Shown piece by piece: positions 36,156 to 48,959 of a stretch of 64,000 nucleotides of DNA. The notes under the pieces were generated by a model. The model was not told the origin of the DNA, did no database searches, and was given only the letters and a program-made list of their open reading frames with translations. This stretch comes from Ceratotherium simum simum. Lineage: Eukaryota; Chordata; Mammalia; Perissodactyla; Rhinocerotidae. Within the stretch, counting starts at the first letter, position 1, and the number at the start of each line of letters is the position of its first letter. Location: positions 2,502,538-2,566,537 of the forward strand of contig NW_004454173.1 in the NCBI RefSeq assembly GCF_000283155.1, read 5' to 3'. A program made the position numbers and the translations under genes.

Positions 36156-36399
36156 TTTTTTTTTTTTTTTTGTGAGGAGATCAGCCTTGTGCTAACATCT
36201 GCCAACTCTCCTCTTTTTGCTGAGGAACACTGGCCCTGGGCTAACATCCATGCCCATCTTCCTCCACTTTATATGGGATGCTGCCACAGCATGGCCTGAC
36301 AAGCAGTGCATCGGTGTGCGTCCAGGATCCGAACCAGCGAACCTCGCGCCACCACAGCAGAGCGCGCGCACTTAACCACTTGCACCACCAGGCCGGCCC
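36156..36399 (-). mobile_element. ERE SINE in GCH1 intron 3
   Basis: It ends at the right with the reverse head (AGGCCGGCCC at 36390-36399) and has the T-run tail at the left. Similar flanks TATACTCAAGATTT and TATATTCAAGATTT form a target-site duplication with one mismatch. Sense to GCH1. Confidence 0.94.
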
Positions 36400-38064
36400 T
36401 ATATATTCAAGATTTAATTATGTTCACTCAATTATTCTAAGGCAAGAAAACTAATACATGTTCAATGGTTTATCAGCAACAAAAGGAACTTCTATTCAAA
36501 CTTAAGTTTACTCTAGAATTCTACTAGAGTTAAACCAGATCAACTCACTTCTGGCATTTTCTTGTTACTTAAGGCTTTACTATTTGATATTTGACTTCCC
36601 CGGCACAAAAAGGTCATTCGTTTAAAGGCAAGCATATAACAAACTTCACATATAAGATTACAATGAGCAGGGAAGTTTTGCTAAGACATTCAGTTTTCTT
36701 TATTAACTCTTGATTCTCTAAATATTCCTACTTCTTATAAGGAATAAACAGTTGGATAAAATCTTAGTCTTCTTTTCCATTTAATACACCCTTTATTCAA
36801 ATTTTTTACAAACTATCTGAAAGGAACATACACTAGGTTCTTTGGTTTAGTGTTCCATTTGTTTCTTAAGCTTTAATCCTATTAGTGAAAGGACAAATCC
36901 CCATGTTAATAATCAACTCCTTTGCATTGTTTCGTAAAAGCTTAATTATTTGAGATCTTCTCCTTTCACTAGTAAAGGAAAAAACCAAAGATTACTCTCC
37001 CCAAGTTACCATTTATTCCAAGATCTCACTGGATCACTCTAGAATCTATTTCCATAAGGTGTTACTCTTAGTTTATACAGTGTGGTCTTCTTGAGAAGGC
37101 TGCTGACATTAAGACCAGGGCCTAATGTGGTCTGCCGAGCTTTTTTATAAGTGAAAACTACCCACTACACACCTTTCACATACGGACAGTCTGTTACAGG
37201 CATCAGCAGTGCTAGAATTTCTATATGGGAAAGCAGTAGGGTTGGCGATCTTGCTGGAAGGGAGGGTACAAGGAGACTGGGCCTACCGCTACGTCTGCAC
37301 AGCAAAGACGCTGATTTCACTTAGACCATGCATTACAAAATGGTAAGAATACACGATTTTAGTAAAGACACTTTTATTCACAGTTGACATGATTTTATTA
37401 TTTGGGAGTAAGTTACTGGGGAGGGGGTTGCTAATAGAAATTATAGTAGGATTAATTACCCCCGTCACCACCAGTACCCTTTTTCAGCCACCTCTTGGCA
37501 CTGCCACTGGGTATAGATCACTGAAAGGCAGCAAGATGTTTCCAGATTTGTGTTAAGTACCTTACTGCAGTGAAGCAATTACAGCTACGACATAATAACA
37601 TCCTTCCATGGTACCAAATACTCTGTCTGGTGGCAAGGTTGCTTAGCAGGAATGAGGTCAGAAACCAGGGAAGTTAGATTTCTCTCTTCTACCTACTTTC
37701 TCTTTAATCCCTAGAGGAAATGAGTAAGAAAGAGGAAGTGAAAACAAAGTAAAAAGAACAGCTGTGGAGAGCAGCTGTCAGATTGCTGGAGTGGTTTTTG
37801 CAGACTCCAACACAGAATTGAAAAGGATCTGGACCACCATTTCAGGATTGCCATGAATCCCAGTGTCCAAGTGGAGAAGAAGCAGGAACACATCAGAGCC
37901 ACAGAATAATCAGTTGGTCACAAAGATTCATTTATTCCAATTTTGATATGATCACTATAACTTCAATCAAGTTATCCAAACTTAGCTTTTTATTTAAAAA
38001 AGGTGGGAGACACGTGACTGTATGTTTATTGCCTATTCCTTCATTTTATTCTCAACTCTCTCTC

Positions 38065-38065
<1 letters not shown>

Positions 38066-38095
<30 letters not shown>
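38066..38095. repeat. (CA)n microsatellite
   Basis: Fifteen uninterrupted AC units in GCH1 intron 3. Confidence 0.95.
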
Positions 38096-38097
<2 letters not shown>

Positions 38098-38969
38098 CCC
38101 AGTATTTCCCCATCACCCAAGACTCACTAACTCCATATAAAGAAATTACAAAAAAGGATATTTAGAAGCAATAAAGTATTGGTGGCTGGGCCTATGAGAG
38201 ATATAGGAACACTAACTCTCAAATTGACGTCCAGTTAAACATAGATGACCATGCTTGTGTATCATCTCTCCTTCCTAAAACCCAAATAAAAATGGTAGCA
38301 AAGGAATTTTTTAAAAGTCATGAACCCACAGGATAAAGAACAGAAAATACAACTGCGGCAGAAAGGGAAAACAGGCGAGAGAGGAGTAAGCCCTGTCTCA
38401 GGATAGAGCTCAGAAAGCCAAAGAAGGCACAGTCTTGTGTCTGCAGAGGCAAAGAAACCAGAAGTGACCTGACTGGCCCTGCAGGACCCCCGAGAAATGC
38501 CTGGAGGTACCCAGGTACAGCAGAAGGCAGAGTTGAGGCCCCAGATGGTGGTTTGATTAAAAGTCTGAAAACAGTGCAGTGCAGTCAGACCCCTGCCCAG
38601 TGTCCTCTCCCACCTCTCACTGCTGCTAAACTGCCCTTCAAGGACGGGGGCTGGACTGAACGCACTCTTGGGTCCTCTCCAGTCAGGGAAGGTCTACAGA
38701 GAAAGGTGTGAGCTAAGACTTGAGGATGTGTTGGTGGAGGAAGACGGAGGAGGTGGGAGAGGAGAGCAGGCAAAGGGGCAATGAGCAAAAAGGTCATTGT
38801 GTTTCAGGTCCTCTAAGTCTATTTGTCTCTGAGACTATAAATTTTAAGTTGTAACATGACTTCCAAGTTAGATCTGCACTGGTCAAGAGAGAAAGGCTGG
38901 TGAGATTCTCACCGTATAGGGGCAGGTCCTAGAAACCTGTTTTCCTATTCACCACACAGTCATACTTAC

Positions 38970-39025
38970 CTTGCAAGTTTGCTGAGGCCAAGGACTTGCT
39001 TGTTAGGAAGATAACCGATATGGAC
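38970..39025 (-). CDS. GCH1: GCH1 exon 3
   Basis: 56 bp, encoding VHIGYLPNKQVLGLSKLA plus AG of the next Arg codon. The acceptor CTCTGAAG and donor GTAAGTATG are canonical. This strand carries a conserved part of the GTP-binding tunnel fold; the phrase VHIGYLP is typical of the family. The length matches human exon 3. Confidence 0.98.
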
Positions 39026-40269
39026 CTTCAGAGACGAGATAGAAATCGTGAGCTAAGTGAAAACACAGTGCTTCTTTGTGACAAAATAAGGACATAAGTA
39101 AACATTATACAGCATACTTAATATGTAATTCAACACAATGAAAATGTATCTTTAAAACATCTAGAAGCTTTAAGACTTATAAAATGAAGCAATTATATAA
39201 GCATTTAAAAATTTACATAAATGCAGTAAAAAGAAAATATATAAGAATGATTCTATTAATAAAATGACAAATTTAAAGTATAGTTGTGGTATTTCCTGGT
39301 AAAGTTAAACTCCCAATACAATTCTGAAAGTCTTCCCTCTGTTGAGGGGAAACATTCTCAAGAAAGTGCAAATTATTCTGTAGCAATATTAAAATGTAGC
39401 CAGGAAAACTTCCTTTAAATGGCTGAAACTGTAAGTATAAATATTGCCATTCCACACATCATGGTGGCTTTAAAAATCCCACCCTGTTGCAGAGCCCTGT
39501 TGCACATAAAGAGGGTCTTCATGTCCCTTGTCATGTGTGGTGGCCCCATTTCTAAGCTGCTGGAGAGCACCGTTCTCCTGACAGGAGAAAAGGGGTACAG
39601 CTACAAATGTGACTCAACAAGGACCTGGATCTTCAGACTTAAGTTCTTATAGGACCTACTATAAGGCAAAGCCATTTCTATAATCTTAAAAGGCACTGAT
39701 TAATATCTAATACATAAACATTACCTCTCTTTGAGCCAAGTATTAAGTAAGAGAAAATACCAGTTCTCCAAAAAGGCTAATAAAGTAAATGGTCATGTGT
39801 AGGCAATCAATTAACCTAATATAAAATTACAGATTCATTTGCATCATGGTTTGCCAGCACTGGTTGCATTTGTTCACCTAATAATTACTGTACACTTGCA
39901 TAATTGATCTAGTAGTAATTAGTGATCTTCCATCTGCTAGCACTATGCTTTGGGAGTTTGAGAACACCAACTCACTGCCTTCCTGGGTCAGCAGAGGAGA
40001 AAGTAAAGTAGCGCCTGAACGTTGGGTATTTCACAGAAAAATCAGAGTTAAAACTTTCCCATAGAACCAAAGTCTTCTGTACCACCTGAAATTTTTATAT
40101 TTACATGCAGAGCTATAATCTGTTTATTGTTTGTACTATTTTTGGTCTTCCTGAAGATCCTAAGTCATTTAAATGTCCATTTTAGGAAATTATCACTGAA
40201 TAATACATTTAAAAACAGCGTTAGCAAGGACACAAACACAGAGGTAATCATAGCAGAAAGGAACACGAT

Positions 40270-40420
40270 ATAGTGGTGAGAAGCTGAGTACAGGATCAAG
40301 CTCCTGGCTCTGACTCCAGCCAAGTCGCTAACTCCTGAGGGCCTCTTAGACAAGTCACAGGCTTTCTGGGCCTAATTTTGTCACTTACAATAAAAAGTAG
40401 TGATGAGTTCAAAGGTTTCC
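40270..40420 (+). mobile_element. MIR SINE relic
   Basis: TCCTGGCTCTGACTCCAGCCAAGTCGC and GGGCCTAATTTTGTCAC-like text follow the order of MIR. Confidence 0.6.
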
Positions 40421-40599
40421 TCATTCTTAAAAACCCTGAGCCCTGTTGTCACAAGCCCAGCATCCTTAACTGTGGGACTGCCAGGCAGCGCATGCCTCCT
40501 CATGTAGTGAAATATGGAGTCCTCAAGCACCCCTATAATTTGATAATTATTCTTATCAAAAATGTTTAGCCTTAACCTTAGAAAGTTTTAGATCTAATC

Positions 40600-41310
40600 T
40601 AATTTATAGGAAATCCAGGAGTTGAATGGAAGAAGTCCAGAAGGTGGGCCACTCTACAAGACAACTGGCCCAGTCTCTTTAATAAGAGAATGCCACTCGG
40701 GGATGGGAGGAGACTATTTTAGAATCAAAGACTTAAGAGACATAACAACCAATGCAATGCAAATGAAAATGTGTGGCCTTTATTTGGATTCTGATTTAAA
40801 CAAGCTGACGCTAAGAGTTGAGACAGATGGAGAAATGTAAATATGGGTTAGTTATTAGATGCTATTTGGGAATTACAGATAATTTTGTTTATGGTAGTGC
40901 TACTGTGGATAAGAAAATATTATTTTAGAGATGCATATTAATTACTGATGAAAAGTCATGCTGTCTATAACATACTTTATATTCTTTAACATGTTGAAGG
41001 ATTTACTGCTAACTTTTTAGGCTGATAATCAAATCGGAGTTATGTTTCTAAAAAAATCCTTCTCTCTCAGAGAGACATTCTGGAAGAAATTATGGAAAAA
41101 ATATACGCTATCTAGGATTTGCTTCCAAATAGTCCAGTGGGGACTGGACTATCACAAAATTGGTCCTTTACTGATAACTGCTGAAGCTGGTTGATGGGAA
41201 CATGGAACTTTATTATATCAGTCTTTTTATTCATATATATGTTTGAAATTTTCTATACTAAAAGGTTTAAGAAGGAGATAGACATATCACTATACACACA
41301 TCAGAAGCTG
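40600..41310 (+). mobile_element. Old L1ME-type 3' end
   Basis: GACTTAAGAGACATAACAAC, GGATTCTGATTTAAACAAGC and GGGAATTACAGATAATTTTG match an L1ME 3' UTR as remembered. It ends near a TTTCTATACTAAAAGG-like tail. Confidence 0.7.
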
Positions 41311-41319
41311 AACTTTTAA

Positions 41320-42010
41320 GTTAAGACTGAAAGTGCCAAGTGTTGGAGGGGATGTGAAGTGACTGGGACTCATATGAGAGTATATGAAGTGTAAATTGGT
41401 ACAACCACTTTGGAAAACTAAAGGTCAGTATCTAAATAAGTCAAACATGGGTATACCCCATGACCCTACAATTCCACTCCTAGGTACACCTCTAATACAA
41501 ATGCATACATATGTGCACCGTAAGAATGCTAGTAGCAGTACTGTTTGTAATAGCAAAACAAAACAAACAAACGAAACAGAGAGAAAGAAAACAACACAAA
41601 TATCCACCAAGAACAGAATAGATAAATTGTGGTATGTGTGTACAATGGAATAATACACGGCAATGAAAAATAAACAAACTACAGTGACAGGCAATAACAT
41701 CAATGACTCTTACAATGTGGAACAAAAGAAGCCAGACACAAAAGAGAACATGCTGTAGATTCTTTCTATTTATATATAGTTGAAAAACAAGCAAAACTAA
41801 CCTATAGTGTTAGAAATCAATATACTGGTTACCTATGGGGACAGGGAATGGGTTAGGGATTAAGAACGGGCATGAGGTGAGCTTCCAGGATACTAATAAT
41901 GTTCTAGTTCTTGATCTGTGGGGTGGTAAGGAATACCCTTATGATTTGTACATTTTTCTATGTACATTTTTCTATGTTTTACTTCTATAAAAAATAAAAT
42001 ACTTTAACAA
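41320..42010 (+). mobile_element. L1 3' fragment
   Basis: ORF2 end text (TTGGTACAACCACTTTGG, ACAATTCCACTCCTAGG, GATAAATTGTGGTATGTG, ACAATGGAATAATACACG) is followed by a 3' UTR and ACTTCTATAAAAAATAAAA. A 14-bp tandem repeat TACATTTTTCTATG lies at about 41948-41976. Confidence 0.85.
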
Positions 42011-42691
42011 AAAAATGTGAAGCAAATGTTAACATTAAATTAAGGTGATGGGTTTATAACACTATTTCCTATTAGTGTCCTGTTTGAAAATTATTAATAA
42101 AAAGCCAAAATAAAATAAAACTATGATATGGGAGAAGGGGAAGAGAACAGGACAGCTCTTGGTCTCACACCTACTTGTTCTCAAAAGTATATTTAACTAC
42201 AACAAGCCAAAGAATATTATCTAGCTTGCATTAGATTCATTTTTCCTAACAAAGAAAGAGTTGGAAACAAACTAATAAATCCACTAATACTATAACCTCC
42301 ACCACAAGAAATTCTGCAATCATTACTGCTCATGTTGTCTTACACAAAAGTATATCTTGGATCAAACATTATTTAGTCAAAATAAACGGCAAAGGTCTTC
42401 AGAGCCCAAGGCAGCTACTTAGAAAAAAAGACCCGACTTTAATCTCATTACTTTAACCTATGAACACGGTATTTACTATGAAATGCTGGCCCCAGGGCCT
42501 TCTGCTACTTAGTTTTTGTTTTGTTAATTTCGAGCTATTAGTCAAGTTGATAGAGAGTAAACATTTATGTGTAATTCTAAATATCTGGGATATTAGGTAT
42601 TAGCGGGTGACAATTTTAAATATAATTATCCTAGTTTTAAAACTTGGTTGTGCTTTTGTAAATTGTTAGGAAACAACAAAGAAAACCTTAC

Positions 42692-42801
42692 CTTTCCAAC
42701 AAATGGAACTAGATGATGTTCACACATGGAAAACATATCTATGTCCTTCACAATTACCATCTCATCATGATCTTCATCAAATATAGCATCGTTTAGGACA
42801 T
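42692..42801 (-). CDS. GCH1: GCH1 exon 2
   Basis: 110 bp, equal to the human exon. It encodes [20 protein letters not shown] followed by [20 protein letters not shown] carries Cys141 and His144 (human numbering), two of the three zinc ligands; the third, Cys212, is in exon 6. The acceptor TTATTTCAG and donor GTAAGG are canonical. The first two bases complete an Asp codon split with exon 1, which is not in the window. Confidence 0.98.
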
Positions 42802-42899
42802 CTGAAATAAGAGGCTTGCTTTAGTAACATTTCCAAATTTACAGAAAGATACAGAGTAGAAGAGCTAACAATCTCTACGGGTAAATACACGTTGACATT

Positions 42900-43210
42900 C
42901 GACATAAGAAAGAACATTAATCCTAACTAAAATATTAAGGGAATGCAAATTAAAAGTAGTTATTTTTCTCCCACCAAATTATCAAAGTCTTTTCTTTAAA
43001 TGATAGAAAAAAATCCTTATGATATAGTATTACATAAAAATGCAGGATTACAAGCATATTTGCAGCATGAGAGAGGGAGAGAGAAATTATGCAAAACAAA
43101 GGAGTGGCTATTTCTGGTGGGAGAAATGGGCTGCTTTCCCTTTCTTCCTTATATTTTCTTGTACCTAATACCTTCTCTATAATGGATGTGTATCGAAACG
43201 TATCTGAGAA
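42900..43210 (+). mobile_element. Probable old L1M fragment
   Basis: GGGAATGCAAATTAAAAGTAG, CATAAAAATGCAGGATTACAAG and CTTGTACCTAATACCTTCTC-like text has the order of an old L1 tail. Diverged. Confidence 0.45.
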
Positions 43211-44310
43211 AAAAACTAATCCTTAGCCCTCTGACTTCTCAGGCCAGATCCAGACACCTGTAAACTCAACCTGTTACCAATCCCCCAAGTAATTTTCTAC
43301 CCTTATAAAATTTTCGCGTTATTGCATGCAACATCAGACCTCTTCTAAACAGTTGCCTTCTTCCCGTCCTAAGGAAATAAACGCTACAGTTTTTATGTGG
43401 ACACCTGTCCAGGTTGGCTCTGGGTGATGAGCACCACCTTCTTTAACCTGTGGACTGTGGCACACGTGGCCAGGCATACAACAGACATTTAGAAACAAAA
43501 AAGCTTTATTTTTAAAAACCTGCACTGATTTCTGGACAGCTTGGCAGACTAGATACATTCAAGATAACTAGTTGCATGATTTCAAGAATTTGGGGATACC
43601 CAACCTACATAGTATGATGAGACTGAGAAGGGAGGAGATGAATAGAGCTTTGCAGCCACCTACAGCTATTTCCCCTCAGAAAGGCAGGCTGCTGAGTGAG
43701 TCACAGAGAAGAAGTACACACGTCCACCCACACAGTCTGACCCTCAGTGGCTCCGCTGCTACTAGAATAGAGGCTCACAGATACTGAGTCATCATTTAAC
43801 CACAGTTATCATCCCCTGAGTCAGGCTATTCAGAGACACCTTTGACTGTATAGTAGAAAAATCATTAGTGGGGTCAACAAAGGTGAACCTGTGGAGTTTA
43901 GACTCACAGACAAAAAGGACACCCCTGTTAGGAGAGGCTGATAAAACCCAGGGAGGAGAAGGCTCAGTGCCATTCTTGACGTAAATGCTCCTTCTCCAAA
44001 AGCAGTTTTCTATTCTGAATACCCTGCCCTAACCTTCAGTGATATTTCTGAAAGAAGGCCAAAAATAAATTCTCGGTGCTTCCCAAAGTATCCTGGATTT
44101 CTCCATGATTTTAATGTCATATTACTGCCATGCAGAGCTTACTAAAATCTTTTAGGAATCTTCCTGAAAGTAAAAACAAAAAAAAATATTTCCTAAAGAA
44201 CAAAAGAGAATTGTCAAATGTAGGAAGCATTCATTCATTTTCCCTGGCAAAGAATGAGAGCATCTCCATTCTAAGCTCTGACAACAACCACACGGCATGT
44301 GTTAAAAGCT
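43211..44310. other. Intron 1, nothing recognised
   Basis: Unique-looking sequence without gene or repeat that I can name. Confidence 0.45.
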
Positions 44311-44314
44311 GGGC

Positions 44315-44520
44315 CCTAGAGTTAGTCTAAGTTAGCATCTGGCTCTATCACTAATTAGCTGTTGGACCTTGGGCAAAGCTCTGTGCCTCTATCTTCTCAG
44401 CTATAAAACGGGTATGAAAAAAAACACCTCCTTCACAGAGTATTGTGAGGATTAAATGAGATAATCCACCTGTGTTTAGAACTACGCAGGCAGAGTAAGT
44501 GTTATTATTACTATTATTAT
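44315..44520 (+). mobile_element. MIR SINE
   Basis: CATCTGGCTCTATCACTAATTAGC, GACCTTGGGCAAAGC and GTGAGGATTAAATGAGATAAT-like strings are in MIR order. Confidence 0.85.
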
Positions 44521-44859
44521 AATTAAGATTGAGGAAATTGCTAAACTGTGCGCCCCATGCACACTGATGTATATCAGAATTTAAAAAGCAATAATTTTCT
44601 TCTAAGAAACAGACTACAGAAAAGGAAATATAGTAACTTTACAGTGGAGAAACCTGGCAGACACTACCTCCACCAAGTGATCGAGGTTAACTTTAGCAGT
44701 AATAAGACATTGATGCCACGTAGCTCCTGATATCATAGGACCAGAAGGGCACACCACCTCTGTGGTATTCTTTTCCAAAAATCTATAACTGCAGTCTAAT
44801 CACCAGACAAATTGAGGGAAATTCTACAAAATACCTGAACAAGTATTCTTTAAAAAAGA

Positions 44860-45125
44860 CATGGAAAGACTGAGGAACTGTCACAGCTTAGAGGAGACTA
44901 AAGAAACATGACAACTAAATGCAATGGAAAAACTAAAATCCGAATAAAGTCTGTAGTTTCGCTACTAGTATTAACAACATTAATTTCTTAAGTATTGATA
45001 ACTGTACCACAGCTGTGAGAGATGTTCACATTAGAGGAAGCTGGGGAAAGGGTATATAGCAACTCTCTGTACTATCTCTGTATTTTTCTAAATCTAAAAT
45101 TATCTCAAAATAAAAAGCTAAAAAA
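44860..45125 (+). mobile_element. Old L1ME-type 3' end
   Basis: AGACTAAAGAAACATGACAAC, AATGCAATGGAAAAAC and TCTAAAATTATCTCAAAATA followed by AAAAGC match an L1ME tail. Confidence 0.75.
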
Positions 45126-45134
45126 AGAGCAACA

Positions 45135-45540
45135 GGATAATGTCCATCAACTGGAATGTATAAATAATGGAGCACTACTCAGCAATAAAACGGAATAACT
45201 ACTGATACATGTACTAACATGGTTGAATCTCCGAAGAATTCTACTAAGTGAAAGAAGTCACATATACACACACATAAAACTATGTATGAGATTCTAGGAA
45301 AGGCAAATATCATGACAGAAAGCAGACAAGTGGTTTACCAGGGACCAGAGAGGTGAGAGAGAGGACTGGCTGCAAGAGGGTGGGAAGAAACGTTTTTGGG
45401 TGATAGAGTCTATACCTTCACTGTACTGATGGCTATACAACTGCATGTATTTGTCAAAACTCAAACTGTACACGTAAAGTTGGTGAATTTTATTAAATCT
45501 AAGTTACACCTTAATAGGGCTAACTTTTAAAAATATTTAT
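45135..45540 (+). mobile_element. L1 3' fragment
   Basis: GTCCATCAACTGGAATGTA, AGCACTACTCAGCAATAAAA and AACTGTACACGTAAAGTTGG-like text mark the end of ORF2 and the 3' UTR of an L1. Confidence 0.85.
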
Positions 45541-45556
45541 TTTTTAAAAACTGTCA

Positions 45557-45799
45557 TGGGGCCGGCCCCGGTTGGCGTAGCGGTTAAGTGCATGCGCTTC
45601 GCTGCTGGCGGCCCGGGGTTTGGATCGCGGGTGCGCACCGACGCACAGCATGTCAGGCCATGCTGTGGTGGCCTCCCATATAAAGTGGAGGAAGATGGGG
45701 ACGGCTGTTAGCTCAGCGTCAGTCTTCCTCAGCAAAAAAAGAAGGATTGGCACGGATGTTAGCTCAGCGCTGATCTTCCTCACCAAAAAAAAAAAAAAA
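45557..45799 (+). mobile_element. ERE SINE in GCH1 intron 1
   Basis: The head GGGGCCGGCCCCGGTTGGCG, a GGTTTGGATCGCGGG B-box region, two GTTAGCTCAG blocks and an A tail are present. A short duplication GTCAT flanks it. Antisense to GCH1. Confidence 0.94.
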
Positions 45800-45804
45800 G
45801 TCAT

Positions 45805-46600
45805 ATAATATGCAACCTTTTGTGTAAAAAAAGTAAAAAGGGGAAACAAACATATACACACATATGTATGCTTATTTTCAAAAAGAAACAGAAGAATTTA
45901 TCAAAAAGCTAATAAAAATGATTACCCATAAAGGACTAAGAGAATAGGAGAGAAGGGATACGGACAGAAGTAAGACAACTGTGAATATAATTTATTATAT
46001 AGTTTTGACTTTGAAACCATGTAATTGTTTTACATACTCAAAATTAAACCAAAAAGAAAAAAAAACTAGTGTCCTTCACACATCTTAATGCCTTGTGTGG
46101 TGATGGAACACTATATGTTGCCTATATCCCACTTCATTAAAATGAACCCAGACTATAAACCTGACCTAGCCAAATCATTTTTCTTCAATAATGAACTTTC
46201 CCTGCTATATTTATTTACATTTTGCTCCAACATATCTGAAAACTACCATCTGCGGCTAATAAGAACAAACCTCCATCACTGATTGTTTTAATTTCCTGCC
46301 TGTTATCAGCAGCAAGAAGGCGACCCTGGAAACGAGGATTTACGGCATTCTATTTCCTACTGTTGGTCATAACCAACAAAGGAAACCAAAGCAGCCTCCA
46401 AAAGTTAAAGGTTTGTCTACAACAACACCATACAATGTCAATTCTAAAGTACACCTTTCTAGTGTCATTAATTAATCATTAATCAGCAATGACAACAAAT
46501 ACCCCTACTGGGCAGCCATCCCTCAAATATTCAGTCCCTTCCTGAAAGTACAGAAGGCAGGCCCAGAACATGACCCCAGGGACCTATTTCAGCACCCTTG
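45805..46600. other. Intron 1, mostly unassigned
   Basis: The first 250 bp have L1-tail character (TTATATAGTTTTGACTTTG), but I cannot define an element. No gene. Confidence 0.4.
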
Positions 46601-46651
46601 AAGCAGGGGTTCTCAGACTCCCCAGTGGGCTTGCTAAAACAGAAATCGCTG

Positions 46652-46913
46652 AGGGAACCCTTGTTGCACTGTTGGTGGGATGTAAACTGGGGCCGCAACT
46701 GTGGAAAACAGCATGGAGGCTCCTCAAAACATTAAAAATAGAAGTACCATATGATCCCGCAATTCAACTTCTGGGTATTTATCTGAAGAAAATGAAAACA
46801 CCAACTTGAAAAGATATATGGACCCCCATGTTCACTGCAGCATTATTTACAATAGCCAAGATATGGAAACACCCTAAATGTCCATCGATGGACAAGTGGA
46901 TAAAGAAAATGTG

Positions 46914-46952
<39 letters not shown>

Positions 46953-47479
46953 GGAATATCATTCAGCCATTAAAAAGAATGAAATCTTGCCATTTGGGAC
47001 AACATGGATGGACCTTGAGGGCATTATGCTAAGTGAAATAAGTCAGAGAAAGACAAATACCATATGATTTCACTTATATGTAGAATCTAAAAGAAAACAA
47101 AAAACAAAACAAGCTCATAGATACCGAGAACAGATTGGTGGTTGCCAGAGGCAGGGGAGTTGGGGGGTGCGCAAAATGAGTGAAGGGAATCAAAAGGTAC
47201 AAACTTCCAGTTACAAGATAAATAAGTCCTGGGGATGTAATGTACAGCATGGTGACTACAGTTATTAATACTGTAATGCACATTTGAAAGTTGCTAAGAG
47301 AGTAGATTCTAAAAGTTCTCATCACAAGAAAAAAAATTTTGTAACTATGTGTGGTGACGGAAATTAACTAGACTTACTGTGGTGATCATCTCACAATATA
47401 TACAAATATCAAATCATTATGTTGTACACCCGAAACTAATATAATGTTCTATGTCAATTATACTTCAATCAAAGAAAAA
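46652..47479 (+). mobile_element. L1 3' fragment inserted in MER5A
   Basis: It begins in ORF2 (GGAACCCTTGTTGCACTGTT), contains a (CA)n run and ends with a 3' UTR and AAAGAAAAAC tail. The flanks ACAGAAATCGCTG (46639-46651) and CCACAAATTGCTG (47480-47492) agree at 10 of 13 positions, an aged target-site duplication. Confidence 0.88.
46915..46950. repeat. (CA)n microsatellite inside the L1 fragment
   Basis: About 17 CA units placed in ORF2 text where other L1 copies have GTGGTATATATA. Confidence 0.92.
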
Positions 47480-47619
47480 CCACAAATTGCTGGACCCAAC
47501 CCCCAGAGCTTCTACTCTAGTGGGTCTGGGTGGCCCTGAGAATTCACATTTCTAACTAGTTCCCAGAAGATGCTAATGCTCCTGCTCTGAGAACCACACT
47601 CTGAGAGCCCCAGCTTTGC

Positions 47620-48410
47620 AGTATTCCAAGTTTTGTGCTGCTACAGAGAATCTTCACACCTTCAAAATACTGCTACTCAAACATATAGATATATATTTAA
47701 GGACATAGACCTGTTTATGCTAGAGTAAAAGGGGGGGAAAAAGGTAAAAGGAAATTCCTGGGAGAGATTCCCCACAAAAGGAAAATTCTATCTAATGGAG
47801 TTCCTTTTGAATGAGTGATAACAGGAATTAGCGCTATCTAGGATGTCTGGTGATCAGCACCAAAAACTAGAGATCTCTGAGGAGGCCAGAATTTTACATC
47901 TGATGCGTCTTCCTGGGAGGACACTGTTGAAAGACAAAGGAAGAAAACTCAAAACACTGAGTGTGCTTCCATCCTAAGCGATAGGACAGAGAGAAGGGGG
48001 TCTGCCTCCTGGTTTAGAATTGAGAGAAAGCAAGACCTAAAAAGCCATCAAGCATCTTTGCTCTTGACTGGAATTAAATCAACTCAAGGTGCTAACAAAG
48101 ATAAGCTGACCCTGATTAGTGGAGAAAAGTCTCAATCACTGGCCCAAGCCCTGTCACATCAGAGCGGCCTCTAGCAGCATACAGCACTCTTGCACTGTGC
48201 CTCCTGGGGCAGCCATCCCCATGCTGACTTCTCCACCCTTGAGGGTAAGTGCTGTAGCTTAAGGCTTTGAAATCTCCATGCAGTGCCCGTATACCATGCA
48301 CAGAGCCCGAGTTAAACACATATCCTCCATTTTAGCCAATTAATGTCAGTCTTTACCCTGTGGTTTACCTCCTTAAAATAGATTTTAAAACTAAGGGACT
48401 CCAAAGAAAC
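47620..48410. other. Intron 1, nothing recognised
   Basis: No gene; short frames only. Confidence 0.4.
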
Positions 48411-48950
48411 TCATGTGGCCAAGGGAACATAAGAATTCTCATTGCAGCATTACCCATAACAGCAAAAGCTGGGAATTGAGAGGTGCATCAGAAGAACAAT
48501 TACACAGTTTGGGTAGAGTCATACAATAAAATACAACCCAGCAGTGCAAGTGAGTGAATCTGAGCAGCATTTATAAATTCCTGAAACAATGTTCAGTGAA
48601 AAAAGCAAGTGTCAGAAGCAGCAGATATGTACAGTACTATCCATTTAAATGAGGCAGAAACAATATTACATATTGTTACATATTGTTGTGGACACACATA
48701 TAAAATCAAAGTAGAAAAACAGGCATGAAACTAAGAGATAGAATTCAGGATAGTGGTTAACTCTGTGGAGGGAGGGTAACAAGATCAGAAAGAGATAACT
48801 ATGAAGCTTAAACCATATCTGCATTTTTTAAAGCAATTATAGCATAAGTGTTAAGATTTGTTAAAACTGGATGGATGCTGGTTAAACTAGTTCTTTATAC
48901 TTTTCTTGTATATTTGAGACATTTCATTAATAAAAAGTTTTTTTAATTGA
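48410..48950 (+). mobile_element. Old L1M fragment (ORF2 end and 3' UTR)
   Basis: TTCTCATTGCAGCATTACCC, AATACAACCCAGCAGTGCAA and GAGACATTTCATTAATAAAAA appear in the order of an old L1 tail. Confidence 0.65.
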
Positions 48951-48959
48951 GGTGTTTAC

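Larger units (their letters stand above)
30363..38969 (-). other. GCH1: GCH1 intron 3
   Basis: 8.6 kb. It holds degenerate L1 text on the minus strand (about 31750-32980), an L1 3' part (32985-34080), an old L1 on the plus strand (34740-35700), an L2-like tail ending near 36115, an ERE (36156-36399) and a (CA)n run (38066-38095). The rest (about 30400-31700, 36420-38060 and 38100-38960) shows nothing I can name. Confidence 0.85.
39026..42691 (-). other. GCH1: GCH1 intron 2
   Basis: 3.7 kb. It contains a MIR-like relic (about 40270-40420), an L1ME-type 3' end (40600-41310) and an L1 tail (41320-42010). The stretches 39030-40260 and 42020-42690 show nothing I recognise. Confidence 0.85.
46604..47615 (+). 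mobile_element. MER5A-like hAT relic split by an L1
   Basis: The left half 46604-46651 (CAGGGGTTCTCAGACTCCCC) and right half 47493-47615 (GGACCCAACCCCCAGAGCTT to TGAGAACCACACTCTGAG) make one MER5A-like unit. The L1 at 46652-47479 separates them. Confidence 0.8.

Noticed and set aside
38066..38095. CA repeat as possible CRISPR or regulatory array
   Set aside because: Simple dinucleotide microsatellite, common in mammals.
41948..41976. Tandem TACATTTTTCTATG pair
   Set aside because: Short AT-rich slippage within an old L1 tail; no further significance seen.
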